From: Aliihoeflea sp052435735
GTDB lineage: Bacteria > Pseudomonadota > Alphaproteobacteria > Rhizobiales > Rhizobiaceae
Reading direction: 5' to 3'
Length of the DNA: 64,000 nt
Assembly: GCA_052435735.1 (NCBI GenBank)
Contig: JBQVNB010000008.1
Location: 1-64,000 of the forward strand
In this document: in pieces, positions 38,182 through 47,398 of the stretch
How positions within the stretch are numbered: the stretch's first letter is position 1
How the letters are laid out: each line of letters opens with the position of its first letter
Position numbers and translations under genes: made by a program
The notes under the pieces: model-generated
What the model saw: the letters and a program-made list of their open reading frames with translations, nothing else
Told to the model about the DNA's origin: nothing
Database searches by the model: none

Positions 38182-40281
38182 ATGACGGGCGAAGAGGACA
38201 AGGATGGCGCGCGCGGCGACCTTTGGGCGCATGCGATCGACCGTGCGGGGCTCGGCGTCTGGGACGCCGATCTGGCCACCGGCGGCTGCTACTATTCGCC
38301 GAGCTGGTCGCGGATGCTGGGCTATGAGCCCGGCGAGCTGCCCGACGACCCGGACCTTTGGCTGACGCTGCTGCATCCCGACGACTACGACCAGGCGGTC
38401 GCCAGCGGTGACCACCACGTCGCCGGGCTGACCGAACGCATCGACACGGAAATGCGCCTGCGCCACAAGGACGGGCACTGGGTCTGGGTGCTCGACCGCG
38501 GTGGAACCGTCGCCTGGGACGCGTCGGGCAAGCCACGCCGCGTCGTCGGGGTGCAGACCGACATTACGCGGCGCAAGCAGGCCGAGGACGGCCTCGCCCA
38601 GATCAACGCCCGGTTCCGGCTCGCGCTCGCGGCCAGCGGCACCGGCATCTGGCACCATGATTTCGAGACCCGCACCAGCTTCTGGGACGCGCGCACACAC
38701 GGCATCTTCGGGCTGCCGGCGATCGACGGGGAAGTATCGCTCGATCAATGGAGCTCGCAGCTCCATCCGCAGGATCGCAAGCGGGCCGAGCGCGAGCACA
38801 TGATGCCGCGCGAGACCGGCGAGACCGTGCAACTGCGCTACCGCATGATCCGCGCCGACGGCGAAATCCGCCATCTGGAGACACTGGTCTGCTTCGTCGC
38901 GGAATTTGGCGGGGCCGGCCAGTTCGTCGGCACGGTGCGCGACGTTACCGAAGCATGCCTGCGCGAAGAGGCGCTCGCCCGCGCCGCCCGGCACGACCAG
39001 CTCACCGGCCTGTTGAACCGCAGCGCCTTCGACGTCAAGCTAGCCCGCGCGCTGGAATCCGCTGCCGAACGGCATTTCGCGATCCACTATCTCGACCTCG
39101 ACTACTTCAAGGCGCTCAACGACTTTGCCGGCCATGCGGCCGGCGACCGCGCCTTGCAGATCATCGGTGGCATCATCGCCGATGCCCTGCCCGACGGCGC
39201 GATAGCGGCGCGGCTGGGCGGCGACGAATTCGCCATCATCTGCCCGGTCAATTCCGGCGAGGACCCGGCGACCCTCGCACGCGAAATCCTCGACCGCATC
39301 GCCGGCACCAGTTTCGGCGAAGATGCCGGCTCGCCCAAGCTCGGCGCCAGCATCGGCTACGCCCTGATCTGCGACGCCTCGATCTCGCAGGCCGACGCGC
39401 TCGCCCGCGCCGACGACGCCTGCTATGCCGCCAAGGCCTCCGGCCGCAATCGTTGCGTCGCGTTCGGCGAGGGCGCCGGCGCATCGACGTCGGGCCTGAC
39501 AGCGGCCCGCATCCTGTCGGAAACGATCGACGCGATGGAGAACAGCCGGCTTCTGCTCTATGGCCAGCAGATCCACATTCTCGGCGAACCGTGGAGCGCC
39601 TCGCACCGCTGCGAGGTGCTGGCCCGCCTGCAGGACCGCAATGGCAGGCTGATCCCGCCCGCCGCCTTCATTCCCGCCGCCGAACGCTTCGGCATGGCGG
39701 CGCGGCTCGACCGATGGATCGTCCGCACCGCGCTGGAGCGCCACGGCCACGCCATGCGCGGCCCGGGACAGCTCGTCCTGGGCTTCAACCTGTCGGCACA
39801 GACGCTGAGCGATCCTGGCCTGTGGGAATTCGTCGACCGCGAGGTCGAGGCGGCGCAGGTGAGCCATTCCAACCTCGTCTTCGAAATCACGGAAACGGCG
39901 GCGGTCACCAATTTCCAGGCCGCCGAGCGCTTCGTCCACGCCGCGCGCGAGCGCCATTGCCGCGTCAGCCTCGACGATTTCGGCTCGGGCTTGAGCTCGT
40001 TCGACTATCTGCGCCGCTTTCCCGTCGACAGCATCAAGATAAATGGCGATTTCGTCGAAAATCTCGCCGGCTCCGCCTTCGACCAGGCGATCGTGCGCGC
40101 CATCAACGATGTCGCCAAGGCGATCGGGCTGACGGTGGTGGCCGAGAAGATCGAGGACGACGAAACGCTGGCGCTGCTGTGCGGCCTTGGAATCAGATAC
40201 GGGCAGGGTTTCTTCCTGCACCGTCCCGAGCCGCTGGAGGGCATCGTGGCGAATCTGCGCCACGGCCGCGCCGCGATGTAA
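38182..40281 (+). CDS. PAS-PAS-GGDEF-EAL cyclic-di-GMP signalling protein
   Basis: A 699-aa cytoplasmic sensor. Two PAS domains (about residues 10-135 and 145-265) precede a GGDEF cyclase domain with intact RLGGDEFAI. The EAL phosphodiesterase domain follows, with EVL in place of EAL. The other phosphodiesterase residues appear intact: FNLSAQ, FEITET, DDFGSG, Lys in SIKINGDF, VAEKIE and GQGFF. No RxxD inhibitory site precedes GGDEF. It may both make and degrade c-di-GMP under PAS control. The ATG at 38182 follows GAGACGGGG. Confidence 0.9.
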   Translation: MTGEEDKDGARGDLWAHAIDRAGLGVWDADLATGGCYYSPSWSRMLGYEPGELPDDPDLWLTLLHPDDYDQAVASGDHHVAGLTERIDTEMRLRHKDGHWVWVLDRGGTVAWDASGKPRRVVGVQTDITRRKQAEDGLAQINARFRLALAASGTGIWHHDFETRTSFWDARTHGIFGLPAIDGEVSLDQWSSQLHPQDRKRAEREHMMPRETGETVQLRYRMIRADGEIRHLETLVCFVAEFGGAGQFVGTVRDVTEACLREEALARAARHDQLTGLLNRSAFDVKLARALESAAERHFAIHYLDLDYFKALNDFAGHAAGDRALQIIGGIIADALPDGAIAARLGGDEFAIICPVNSGEDPATLAREILDRIAGTSFGEDAGSPKLGASIGYALICDASISQADALARADDACYAAKASGRNRCVAFGEGAGASTSGLTAARILSETIDAMENSRLLLYGQQIHILGEPWSASHRCEVLARLQDRNGRLIPPAAFIPAAERFGMAARLDRWIVRTALERHGHAMRGPGQLVLGFNLSAQTLSDPGLWEFVDREVEAAQVSHSNLVFEITETAAVTNFQAAERFVHAARERHCRVSLDDFGSGLSSFDYLRRFPVDSIKINGDFVENLAGSAFDQAIVRAINDVAKAIGLTVVAEKIEDDETLALLCGLGIRYGQGFFLHRPEPLEGIVANLRHGRAAM

Positions 40282-40283
40282 AA

Positions 40284-40307
40284 AAGGCCGCGGTCGTCCG
40301 CGGCCTT
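40284..40307. terminator. intrinsic terminator between converging genes
   Basis: Ten-base stem AAGGCCGCGG / CCGCGGCCTT with loop TCGT. On the minus strand it ends in a T-run, so it fits the end of the DUF2312 gene. It also closes the GGDEF-EAL gene. Confidence 0.85.
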
Positions 40308-40334
40308 CCGTCATCCGGCGTTAGGGGGGCCCTA

Positions 40335-40451
40335 TCAGGCCATGCCGAGGGCGTTCATGTAGAGTTCGACCAGCGCCTCTTCTTCCTGGCGCTCGTTCGG
40401 GTCCTTCTTGCGCAGGCGGATGATGGTGCGGATCGCCTTGGTGTCGTAGCC
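40335..40451 (-). pseudogene. 3' remnant of a DUF2312 / GapR-like gene
   Basis: The last 38 codons (GYDTKAIRTIIRLRKKDPNE through EEEALVELYMNALGMA) match the C-terminus of the alphaproteobacterial DUF2312 family, whose Caulobacter member GapR binds overtwisted AT-rich DNA. Upstream of Gly the frame continues into unrelated residues with no start. About half of a normal gene is therefore missing, and the break marks the edge of inserted DNA. Confidence 0.8.
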
Positions 40452-41216
40452 TGATCCCCCCTGCTCGAAAAGTGTAGCCTCAAACGAACAGGGGGCGGGA
40501 CGGGGAGCTAATCAAATAGCAAGCGCCGGCCCGCCCCCGGGTCCAGTTGGCGAACGGACCCCACCGCTTGCGGTGGGGCTTTCTCAGCCGTGGATTGATC
40601 GAGAACGATCCAGCGCCGAGAGAAACATTCTGGAGAGGTGAGAAAAGCTGAGGCGCTTGATGCCTGCTTTCCGAGGATGACCGAAAATGGGCCGGCGGGA
40701 ACCAAGCTCGCCGCAGCAGATGAGTTCCGTGCATTACGGTATAGACGATGACAGAGGTTAGCGCCCAGAACGGGGACATGACGCCGCCCTCTTTGGGAGT
40801 GTCACCGCAGCACTTTTGCACCCCAAGCTTGCTTCTCAGGTTTCAGCGCTTTCGACGACCGCATTAGAGGCGGACGGAACCTCCGCCCAGCTTTTGTCGG
40901 CGAGGTGAGCTGAGCACGAGGGCGGTTACAGCTGAATTCTTGCTCGAGGGCCAAATCGCCTGGCTTCGTGCGGCGAGGAGGCGACGCCATTCAAGTAGCT
41001 AGATATGACGAGGCCGGCTCTAGCGGAATAGGCCTTCATTCGTACTCGCAGCTAATTTTCTCATAGACAATTAGCCTGCGCGCATCTCATGTTGTGAGGT
41101 TGTTATATTGATTTTCTAATAGTATTCTTCTCCGGAAACTTAGTATTGATTTTCTTTTCTATTGCTATCTGAAATAATAAGCGTTAAGGACGTCTATCAC
41201 TTCGATAGAGGTCGAC
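40452..41216. other. left edge of the acquired island, no supported gene
   Basis: No convincing protein in 765 bases. An inverted pair, CCCCCTG (40457-40463) and CAGGGGG (40489-40495), lies right at the junction. A perfect 9-base hairpin (40559-40578, CCCCACCGC / GCGGTGGGG) follows. Base composition drops toward AT-rich from about 41040, where the recombinase promoter should lie. A minus-strand frame at 40480-40776 is open but shows no family resemblance. Confidence 0.55.
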
Positions 41217-42626
41217 ATGGTAAGGACTTGGGAGAGAGCATTCTCGATCGTATGCGTGCCTTTGGCCATTGACGGCGCAAAGAGCCAGAAGAGACAGCTG
41301 ATCGCGAATGTCCCGTTGATCTTCTTGACGATCGACGGCCAGCCGTACTTTCCGCAGGTCCTGAACAAGTATCTCGTTAACGGCGCGCATCGAGGCTTTT
41401 CACTAACGACCTTGACCAGAGACGCCCGAAGCTTGGGAAGGCTTCATGAATTTCAAGTCAACGCTGCGCCGGGAGCTATAGCGGATCGGGCGTCGGCAAT
41501 GCGCGTCCTGTCAAGATTCGCTGCTTTTCGTACGTTGCCGCAAAGCGAAGAAGACCTTGCCGACATCTGCCCCTGGGAACGCGCCAGCCCGGAAGTCGCC
41601 AAAATGGAACTGCACGCAATTGAGAAATTTGCGCGGTATCAAAAGGTCCATCATCCGAATGACCGGCTGCTTTTCGATGGCATCGTTGACGCTTCGCTCG
41701 CGGGTCCACCAAGCCCGTATGGCTATCGTCCCGATCGGCTGTTGGCACATTTGGATATCGTCGATCGTCTCAATGACAAGAACGTCCTAAACTCAGGAGC
41801 CGGCAGGCATTTCGGCACGCATCTGACTGCTAAGCGCAAACAAGGAGGTCGGCTCCGCGGCACGACTTCCCTAAATGCCGGGCAGATCGACGCGATCATC
41901 GAAAATGAGAAAAACCTGACGTTCCGTGCGCTATGGATACTGCTTGCATTCGGCGGGGTTCGCCTGAGCGAGGGACTGACACTCTTCGTCCAAGACGTAC
42001 TTCCCGGTCATATGAGCTCGACATTTGGCGATGTCGAAATGGGCGGACTGCCATTTGTTATTTTGGCACATCCGACTTTGTGCGGCTACAACGGCGACGC
42101 TTCGCATTTCTCAGAAAAAAGAATAGATTATCTCTATAGAGCATACAAATTGTCGCCACGCCTGCATCAAAAGAAAAAGAAACGCGCCGGGCACAAGGGA
42201 TTTTTGTATTTCTCTCCCCTTGTACTTTCTTGGGTGTATTGGGTCAAAGATTCGCGTGCAATGGAGTTCGCGACTCTAGTCCAAACCATGTTGCTCAAGC
42301 GAATTTCATTCGGCGTTACCAAGCGACATCCGTATTTGTACGTCAATTCGGTTGACGGTGAACCGCTGTCGATTGGTGCCTGCGAAAAGGCCTTTGCCCG
42401 AGCAATCAAGCGGGTCGGCATATCGCCCTCGCTGCCCGGCGCTTCAATCCATGGCCTTCGGCACTTCTACAAGTGGTACGCCGACAAAAAGCTGAAGATG
42501 TCCCGATCAGATCAACAAATCATGATGCGTTACGTTCGCGAAGACAGCCTGGACGACTACGGTCGCCGGGCATCCGAGTGCAACGCAACGCTGAAATCAG
42601 CAATGGCGAGGCTTGCAAATGGTTGA
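41217..42626 (+). CDS. tyrosine recombinase, first gene of a recombinase trio (GmtY-like)
   Basis: A 469-aa protein with a C-terminal tyrosine-recombinase domain: Arg249 in GGVRLSEG, the HGLRH motif at 412-416, and a candidate nucleophile Tyr448 (EDSLDDYGR). The N-terminal 220 residues are a core-binding-like helical part. GAGGT lies 5 bases before the ATG. The next gene starts inside its stop region as ATGGTTGA. Gene order and sizes resemble gamma-mobile-trio GmtY or Tn554 TnpA. The assignment to either is inference. Confidence 0.82.
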   Translation: MVRTWERAFSIVCVPLAIDGAKSQKRQLIANVPLIFLTIDGQPYFPQVLNKYLVNGAHRGFSLTTLTRDARSLGRLHEFQVNAAPGAIADRASAMRVLSRFAAFRTLPQSEEDLADICPWERASPEVAKMELHAIEKFARYQKVHHPNDRLLFDGIVDASLAGPPSPYGYRPDRLLAHLDIVDRLNDKNVLNSGAGRHFGTHLTAKRKQGGRLRGTTSLNAGQIDAIIENEKNLTFRALWILLAFGGVRLSEGLTLFVQDVLPGHMSSTFGDVEMGGLPFVILAHPTLCGYNGDASHFSEKRIDYLYRAYKLSPRLHQKKKKRAGHKGFLYFSPLVLSWVYWVKDSRAMEFATLVQTMLLKRISFGVTKRHPYLYVNSVDGEPLSIGACEKAFARAIKRVGISPSLPGASIHGLRHFYKWYADKKLKMSRSDQQIMMRYVREDSLDDYGRRASECNATLKSAMARLANG

Positions 42627-45600
42627 GTATCAGTCGGAACGGAACTTGCGACGGTCCGACAGCGGCACCGGCACCTACGTCAACGCGTCGGAAACAGCTG
42701 TCATGATCCGAGTTCCAAGCCCCAAAGAACTCAACAGCCTGCTTAACCGATTCATGAAGACTCTCACTTCTGAGATTCTCACGCTATTTTCGATGCCGTT
42801 TGAGGAGTACAAAGGCAAATATGGCGGTCAGCAACTGCGGTCAGAGCAAGATGGTGAGCGGCAAGGAATCGCGTACGGTCTGATTGCGGATGGTGGGCTT
42901 AACAACTTTGTTAACGTGAATCGACCTGCCGTTTCGAAAATCCTCGCCGGGCGGCGTGCTGAATTTTCGGCAGCAGGCCGACGCGGACCAGCCAAGTTGT
43001 CGTCGGCGGCCCAGATATACGAAATGCCCCTAATGGAACAGGTACAGATTGTCGAGAAGCTTGTCACAGACAGCAAATCGATCGACGATTACCTGCGCTT
43101 CGCACAGACTGGAACGTTCGGTTGGGCGAAATTAAAGAGCGATGTCAGGAGTGTCACTGACGTCGGAGGTTATCTTGCTCAGCTTGAGCGGGAGCTTGCC
43201 GATTGCCTTTTCGAGCAGCAAGCGACCGGAAAAGACGGAAAATCCGGTCGCGGCACCGGACGAGAGTACGGACCTTCATGGTTTGCGATGTACTTGGCAT
43301 CGCAGGGCATCTGGGCGTTGCCTGCAAAGTTTTTGGGTCCTATCCGAAACCTTCTACCACCGCGCCTGATGCCGGTAGTATTGCGCTCCCTTATGCCTTC
43401 GCGTCATCGGGCTTTGGTTGACCAGGTCATCGGTCTTCAGGAGCTATCCCGCCACACAAGTGCGACGATGGTGTTAAATTGCTTAGCCATCTCGCAGATC
43501 TCGAGCAACGTCTGGCAGCATGACGATTTCGATCCCGAGCCCCTAATGCGCTTGAAGGAATGGACGCAGCACTCGGGCTCACAAATACACTCGTCATCGG
43601 TTAATGCTCTTTACCGTCTCGCCATGGACCATTTCTGCTTGGACATCGCACATGATAAGTTTGCTCCGTTCTTCACGATGCAGAAGCGTTTGGCAAAATC
43701 GGGTGCGAAAGCATACGATTGGGTCTTCAACCCTAAACCGCGCAATACGCAGTTGGCCGAACGGTGCCTTGGACGACCGGTTACTGAAGTGGAGGATCAC
43801 GTCAGGGATTGGGCCGAACAACTTCGAGAGTTACTGCCCTTGGTACGAAAGAAAGCGCTGCGATCGACAGTTAACAACTCGAATCCGTGGCTAATATACA
43901 TTCAGTCTTTGCCGCTCGATGCTGCGCCGAAGACATTCAGAGATATAAACCGCAGGTCACACGTCAACGATTTTCTCGAAGGTGAGGGCGGTACTTTCGT
44001 ACATTTCCTAGCCAAGCATTTCTCAGAGCATGCACGCAACATCTGTCGCGAAGCCATCAAGGAAATGCGCGACTTGTGGTCCATCGCCGCCCGCCGCGAC
44101 GGCTTTGCAGCAGATCTTACTAATCCTTTCGATCCGACAATCGACCAGATCGTGCCACCGAAGCCCAAGTCAAATCACACCCACCGACCTGCTCTGAGCT
44201 TAGAGGCTTGGAGAATTCTCATCGAAGAGAACCGAAAGGACAACTACGCTTTTGCGCGAAATTTGGATCGGAATAGCCACTGGATCAAATTGAAGGATCC
44301 CACTACCGGGCGCATGAAGAGACTATTCTGGCCCGCCGTTCCGATCGCGCTCGATGTCATCTTGCATTTCGGCACTCGGAACAAAAACACCCGATTCCTC
44401 GATAGTGGGGAGGGAGATGAGTACCTGATAGACATCAAAAACCTTGATCGTCTAGCCAATCCCCTTGAAACGGCAACCAAAGACCGAAGCGAGGGATGCT
44501 TAAGAATTTATGATATGGGGCACGATGACGACAAGGTGCTCGGTATTTTCATCAACACTAACAAAACGGGAGGTGTCATCCCAGTCCCGTTCATACCAGA
44601 GCGGCTCGCTGCGTCCCTTGTGCAACTGCGCGATCTGCAAATGAAGTACAACCCTCTGAAGCGTCTCGTGCTTGCGCGCCAATCTGACACGACCGACGAC
44701 TATGTAGATGAAACTCTCTTCGAACTGGTCGCACCGCTGTTCCGCTGGCCCGATGATCCTTTGCAGATGCCAATATCCGAGAGCCGCCTGTTAACCTATT
44801 TCAAGGCGCTCTTGAAGCACTGCCAGCCGATCGTCAACGAGAAGCTGGGTTATGATTATCCCTTGTTCGCCGACGACAAGGCCTTTTTTGACCTTCACTC
44901 GATGCGGGCCTCGCTCATCACGCTGCTCTATGAGGCCGGTGCTGATGAAGACGTAATCGTTGCCCTAGCCGGGCATGCCTCGCCCCAAATGTCCCGATAT
45001 TACCGTGTCCTCCGACTAAGGAGGGTGCGTGAGACACTAATCGCAGGGTACGAACGGCTCGAAAACGAAGAAATCGCTATCGGGAAGGGTCGCGAACTCG
45101 AGAAATTGGCCGAAAGCGCCGTCTTTCCCGATGACGAGATTCAGCGTACCGGCGTCGAATTGGTCATGTCATCAGATTACCGCTCCGGTCATCACATACT
45201 TTTCATGCACGGGTTATGTCCGGTTATGAACTGCATGGAAGGCGGTAACCGCATCGCCGGAAGTAAGTACGCCCCGGTCTGGAGACCAAATGCATGCTCA
45301 AAGTGTCGGTACCGGATAACTGGCCCGCACTTCATTGAAGGGCTTCGTGCGCGAGCCAACATGCTGATGTACGAATACCACTCAACCTTGAACAAAATGG
45401 CCGATCTTGGAAAGAAGATTGAGGAGAAGGAGCGCTTAACCGGTGAGCGTTCAGTCGAACTACGGCGCATCAGAGATAGAGACTTGCTGTTGCAACACAA
45501 TCTAAAGGAGGAATGGGAGTCTGAACTAAAGGTCATTCGCATTTGCGAGGGCTTAATAAAGCGTGCGGAAGAGCAGCACTCGTCTGCCTCGAACTTGGTC

Positions 45601-45963
45601 CTGCCGATGAATGCAGATTTTGATCGAGATACTGCAATTTCCTGTCTAGAGGTTGTTCATGAATTCGAGCTGATGCACGCCATGATGGTTGACACGGTGA
45701 TCATGCCGAGTTCGATCATGGATTTGCCGTCAGACGTTGAACTCCGTTGGAAGAGCTGGATACGCGAGTTTGCCAATTCGCAGGGTTATCCCGTCGCTTC
45801 AAGACTGTCGGAAAGCGAAAGCGATTCCTACATTCGGGTGGGAAACGCGATCGTGGAGCAGCAGTGGGCACCAGAAGAGCTCGAGAAGCTTGTCCGAGGG
45901 CTGATGACGCTCGAGGGGGATCAGGTGGTGCATGAGTCCCTCTCCAGGCTGGCACATGGCTGA
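42619..45963 (+). CDS. large tyrosine recombinase with putative zinc site (GmtZ / VPA1269-like)
   Basis: An 1114-aa protein. A recombinase-type catalytic core occupies roughly residues 570-815: the FGTRNKNTR region, HSMR with H760/R763, AGHASPQ with H786, and tandem Tyr794/Tyr795. C867-x4-C872 and C893-x2-C896 then form a likely zinc-binding module, followed by a coiled coil. The long N-terminal 560 residues are of unknown fold. It starts at ATG 42619, overlapping the preceding stop by 8 bases. The size and layout match the large middle protein of gamma-mobile-trio elements. Confidence 0.78.
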   Translation: MVEYQSERNLRRSDSGTGTYVNASETAVMIRVPSPKELNSLLNRFMKTLTSEILTLFSMPFEEYKGKYGGQQLRSEQDGERQGIAYGLIADGGLNNFVNVNRPAVSKILAGRRAEFSAAGRRGPAKLSSAAQIYEMPLMEQVQIVEKLVTDSKSIDDYLRFAQTGTFGWAKLKSDVRSVTDVGGYLAQLERELADCLFEQQATGKDGKSGRGTGREYGPSWFAMYLASQGIWALPAKFLGPIRNLLPPRLMPVVLRSLMPSRHRALVDQVIGLQELSRHTSATMVLNCLAISQISSNVWQHDDFDPEPLMRLKEWTQHSGSQIHSSSVNALYRLAMDHFCLDIAHDKFAPFFTMQKRLAKSGAKAYDWVFNPKPRNTQLAERCLGRPVTEVEDHVRDWAEQLRELLPLVRKKALRSTVNNSNPWLIYIQSLPLDAAPKTFRDINRRSHVNDFLEGEGGTFVHFLAKHFSEHARNICREAIKEMRDLWSIAARRDGFAADLTNPFDPTIDQIVPPKPKSNHTHRPALSLEAWRILIEENRKDNYAFARNLDRNSHWIKLKDPTTGRMKRLFWPAVPIALDVILHFGTRNKNTRFLDSGEGDEYLIDIKNLDRLANPLETATKDRSEGCLRIYDMGHDDDKVLGIFINTNKTGGVIPVPFIPERLAASLVQLRDLQMKYNPLKRLVLARQSDTTDDYVDETLFELVAPLFRWPDDPLQMPISESRLLTYFKALLKHCQPIVNEKLGYDYPLFADDKAFFDLHSMRASLITLLYEAGADEDVIVALAGHASPQMSRYYRVLRLRRVRETLIAGYERLENEEIAIGKGRELEKLAESAVFPDDEIQRTGVELVMSSDYRSGHHILFMHGLCPVMNCMEGGNRIAGSKYAPVWRPNACSKCRYRITGPHFIEGLRARANMLMYEYHSTLNKMADLGKKIEEKERLTGERSVELRRIRDRDLLLQHNLKEEWESELKVIRICEGLIKRAEEQHSSASNLVLPMNADFDRDTAISCLEVVHEFELMHAMMVDTVIMPSSIMDLPSDVELRWKSWIREFANSQGYPVASRLSESESDSYIRVGNAIVEQQWAPEELEKLVRGLMTLEGDQVVHESLSRLAHG

Positions 45964-46699
45964 GGCCTCCAAAACTCAACTGGATGCCGAACGGCTCTTT
46001 AAGAAGCTCCATGACGATGCAAGTCGCGGGGGCGGTGAGCGCCAGATCGGCACTCTGAAAAGGTTGGAAGCAGCCTGTACAGCTTTGATTTCCGGTGAAG
46101 CATACCGAGTGGCCCAGACCATGGGCACTGACGAACCATCCTGGATGCCACCCCTGCGGAAACTGAATTCCCGCATGATCGAAGCCTATATACGCTTGCG
46201 CCAGAGATCGGAGGGCCTTGGATCTACGTGGACAGGCCCCACAGCAGTCACCATTCGAAAGAACCCTGAATTTCAGCGCTACGTCAAACTGCGCGAAGCA
46301 GAACTGGCGGTCGGACGGGTCAAGACACGTTCAGATCGTGCGGCGCTGGTGGAGAGAGCGCTCAATTCTATTCGAGACGAGAATTCACGATCGTTCCTGA
46401 GACTGAGGCTTGAAGAGTGGCGAATGGCTGCAGAAGAACTTTCCATCCTGAAACAGGCCATCCAGAACCTTCCCGCAATTTCCTCAACCGCCCTGTTTTC
46501 AGATGATCAGCGTCAGGAAGAAATCGTTGATCGCTCGTTGCTGAGGAACTTGTGTGCCAGACTGGATGACGACCGCGTCCTCGATCTTTTCGATTTGGAG
46601 AACCGGAATGGCCGCATCATCCAGCAAGCCGGCGCGGGAATGGATTTAATATATCCAGAAGAGTTGGCTGCACTTCGCCAAGTTTCCGGACTCGGTTAG
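45956..46699 (+). CDS. small helical third component of the recombinase trio (GmtX-like)
   Basis: A 247-aa, predominantly helical protein. It has basic stretches and a long coiled-coil-like middle (FQRYVKLREAELAVGR to EEWRMAAEELSILKQA). It lacks recombinase catalytic residues. The start at 45956 forms ATGGCTGA with the preceding stop, the same 8-base overlap as between genes one and two; an ATG at 45932 is also possible. By position it corresponds to GmtX or Tn554 TnpC, an accessory factor for integration. Confidence 0.7.
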   Translation: MAEASKTQLDAERLFKKLHDDASRGGGERQIGTLKRLEAACTALISGEAYRVAQTMGTDEPSWMPPLRKLNSRMIEAYIRLRQRSEGLGSTWTGPTAVTIRKNPEFQRYVKLREAELAVGRVKTRSDRAALVERALNSIRDENSRSFLRLRLEEWRMAAEELSILKQAIQNLPAISSTALFSDDQRQEEIVDRSLLRNLCARLDDDRVLDLFDLENRNGRIIQQAGAGMDLIYPEELAALRQVSGLG

Positions 46700-46890
46700 C
46701 AGATACCTTTGTTGATCCAGACTTGAGACTTGGTGGCGCGATCGCCGATAAACAAGCACAAAATAATCGCTGCTGAGAGTATTGTCGTCTATCGGATTGA
46801 ATCGCGGGAGCTTCAAAGCTTGTTATCGCCTATCGGCAGCGCTTCCATCCCGGACCGCTTAACTGTCTACGTTTCAACATCTCGCGAGAA

Positions 46891-47151
46891 ATGAAAATGG
46901 ATGCCAATACGGAAGCACTGATACTGCAGCAACAAGCTACGGACAAATTTTTGAATAGCTGGTACTCGGCCGTTAGCACCCTCTCCGCGTCGCCCCGTAC
47001 CGACGGGCGAGGTGTGCTGGTGGATGAGACCGGTTTGTCCGGGAGGTTGCGAGAAGCTGAGATAGCGATCGACCAAGCTAGAAAAGCAATTGCACTGTTC
47101 CGCTCGGCCCCTCGGCACCATCTCGATGATGAGGAAGATGACGAGTTATAG
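46891..47151 (+). CDS. hypothetical small acidic protein
   Basis: An 86-codon frame beginning MKMDANTEALILQQQATDKF and ending in an acidic tail (DDEEDDEL), largely helical. There is no recognised family. GCGAGAA precedes the ATG. It follows the trio by 190 bases in the same direction and could be the first cargo gene. Confidence 0.5.
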   Translation: MKMDANTEALILQQQATDKFLNSWYSAVSTLSASPRTDGRGVLVDETGLSGRLREAEIAIDQARKAIALFRSAPRHHLDDEEDDEL

Positions 47152-47398
47152 GTCGGTCACCGCCCATCCAGCTGCTTGCGCCGCATCGCTTCCGGCCATA
47201 AGGCGGTGCCGTCCTAGCGACTGATTTGGACCAGCTGAACAGCTACTTTACACCGACGGTGGGCCGTCCACCGGGGGGCGTACGCCAATCATTTTTTTTC
47301 CAGTTTTCGCCCAGATGTGGACAGTCCGTAGATGATGCGGTGGACGGCTCTCCTCCCTCCCTGCGGTATGATCGCGGGATTAGAGCTGGAGGAGCACC

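Noticed and set aside
37034..38536. 500-codon minus-strand frame
   Set aside because: Antisense to the alpha/beta hydrolase and the PAS domain.
38748..40454. 568-codon plus-strand frame within the GGDEF-EAL gene
   Set aside because: Same strand but wrong frame. The real frame carries GGDEF and EAL-type motifs; this one is Arg/Pro-rich noise.
40480..40776. minus-strand frame at the island edge
   Set aside because: No family resemblance, and it runs through the terminator-like hairpin. Left as non-coding, though a strain-specific gene cannot be excluded.
41217..46699. possible phage integrase module of a prophage
   Set aside because: No phage structural, lysis or replication genes follow. 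The trio layout and cargo fit a genomic island better.
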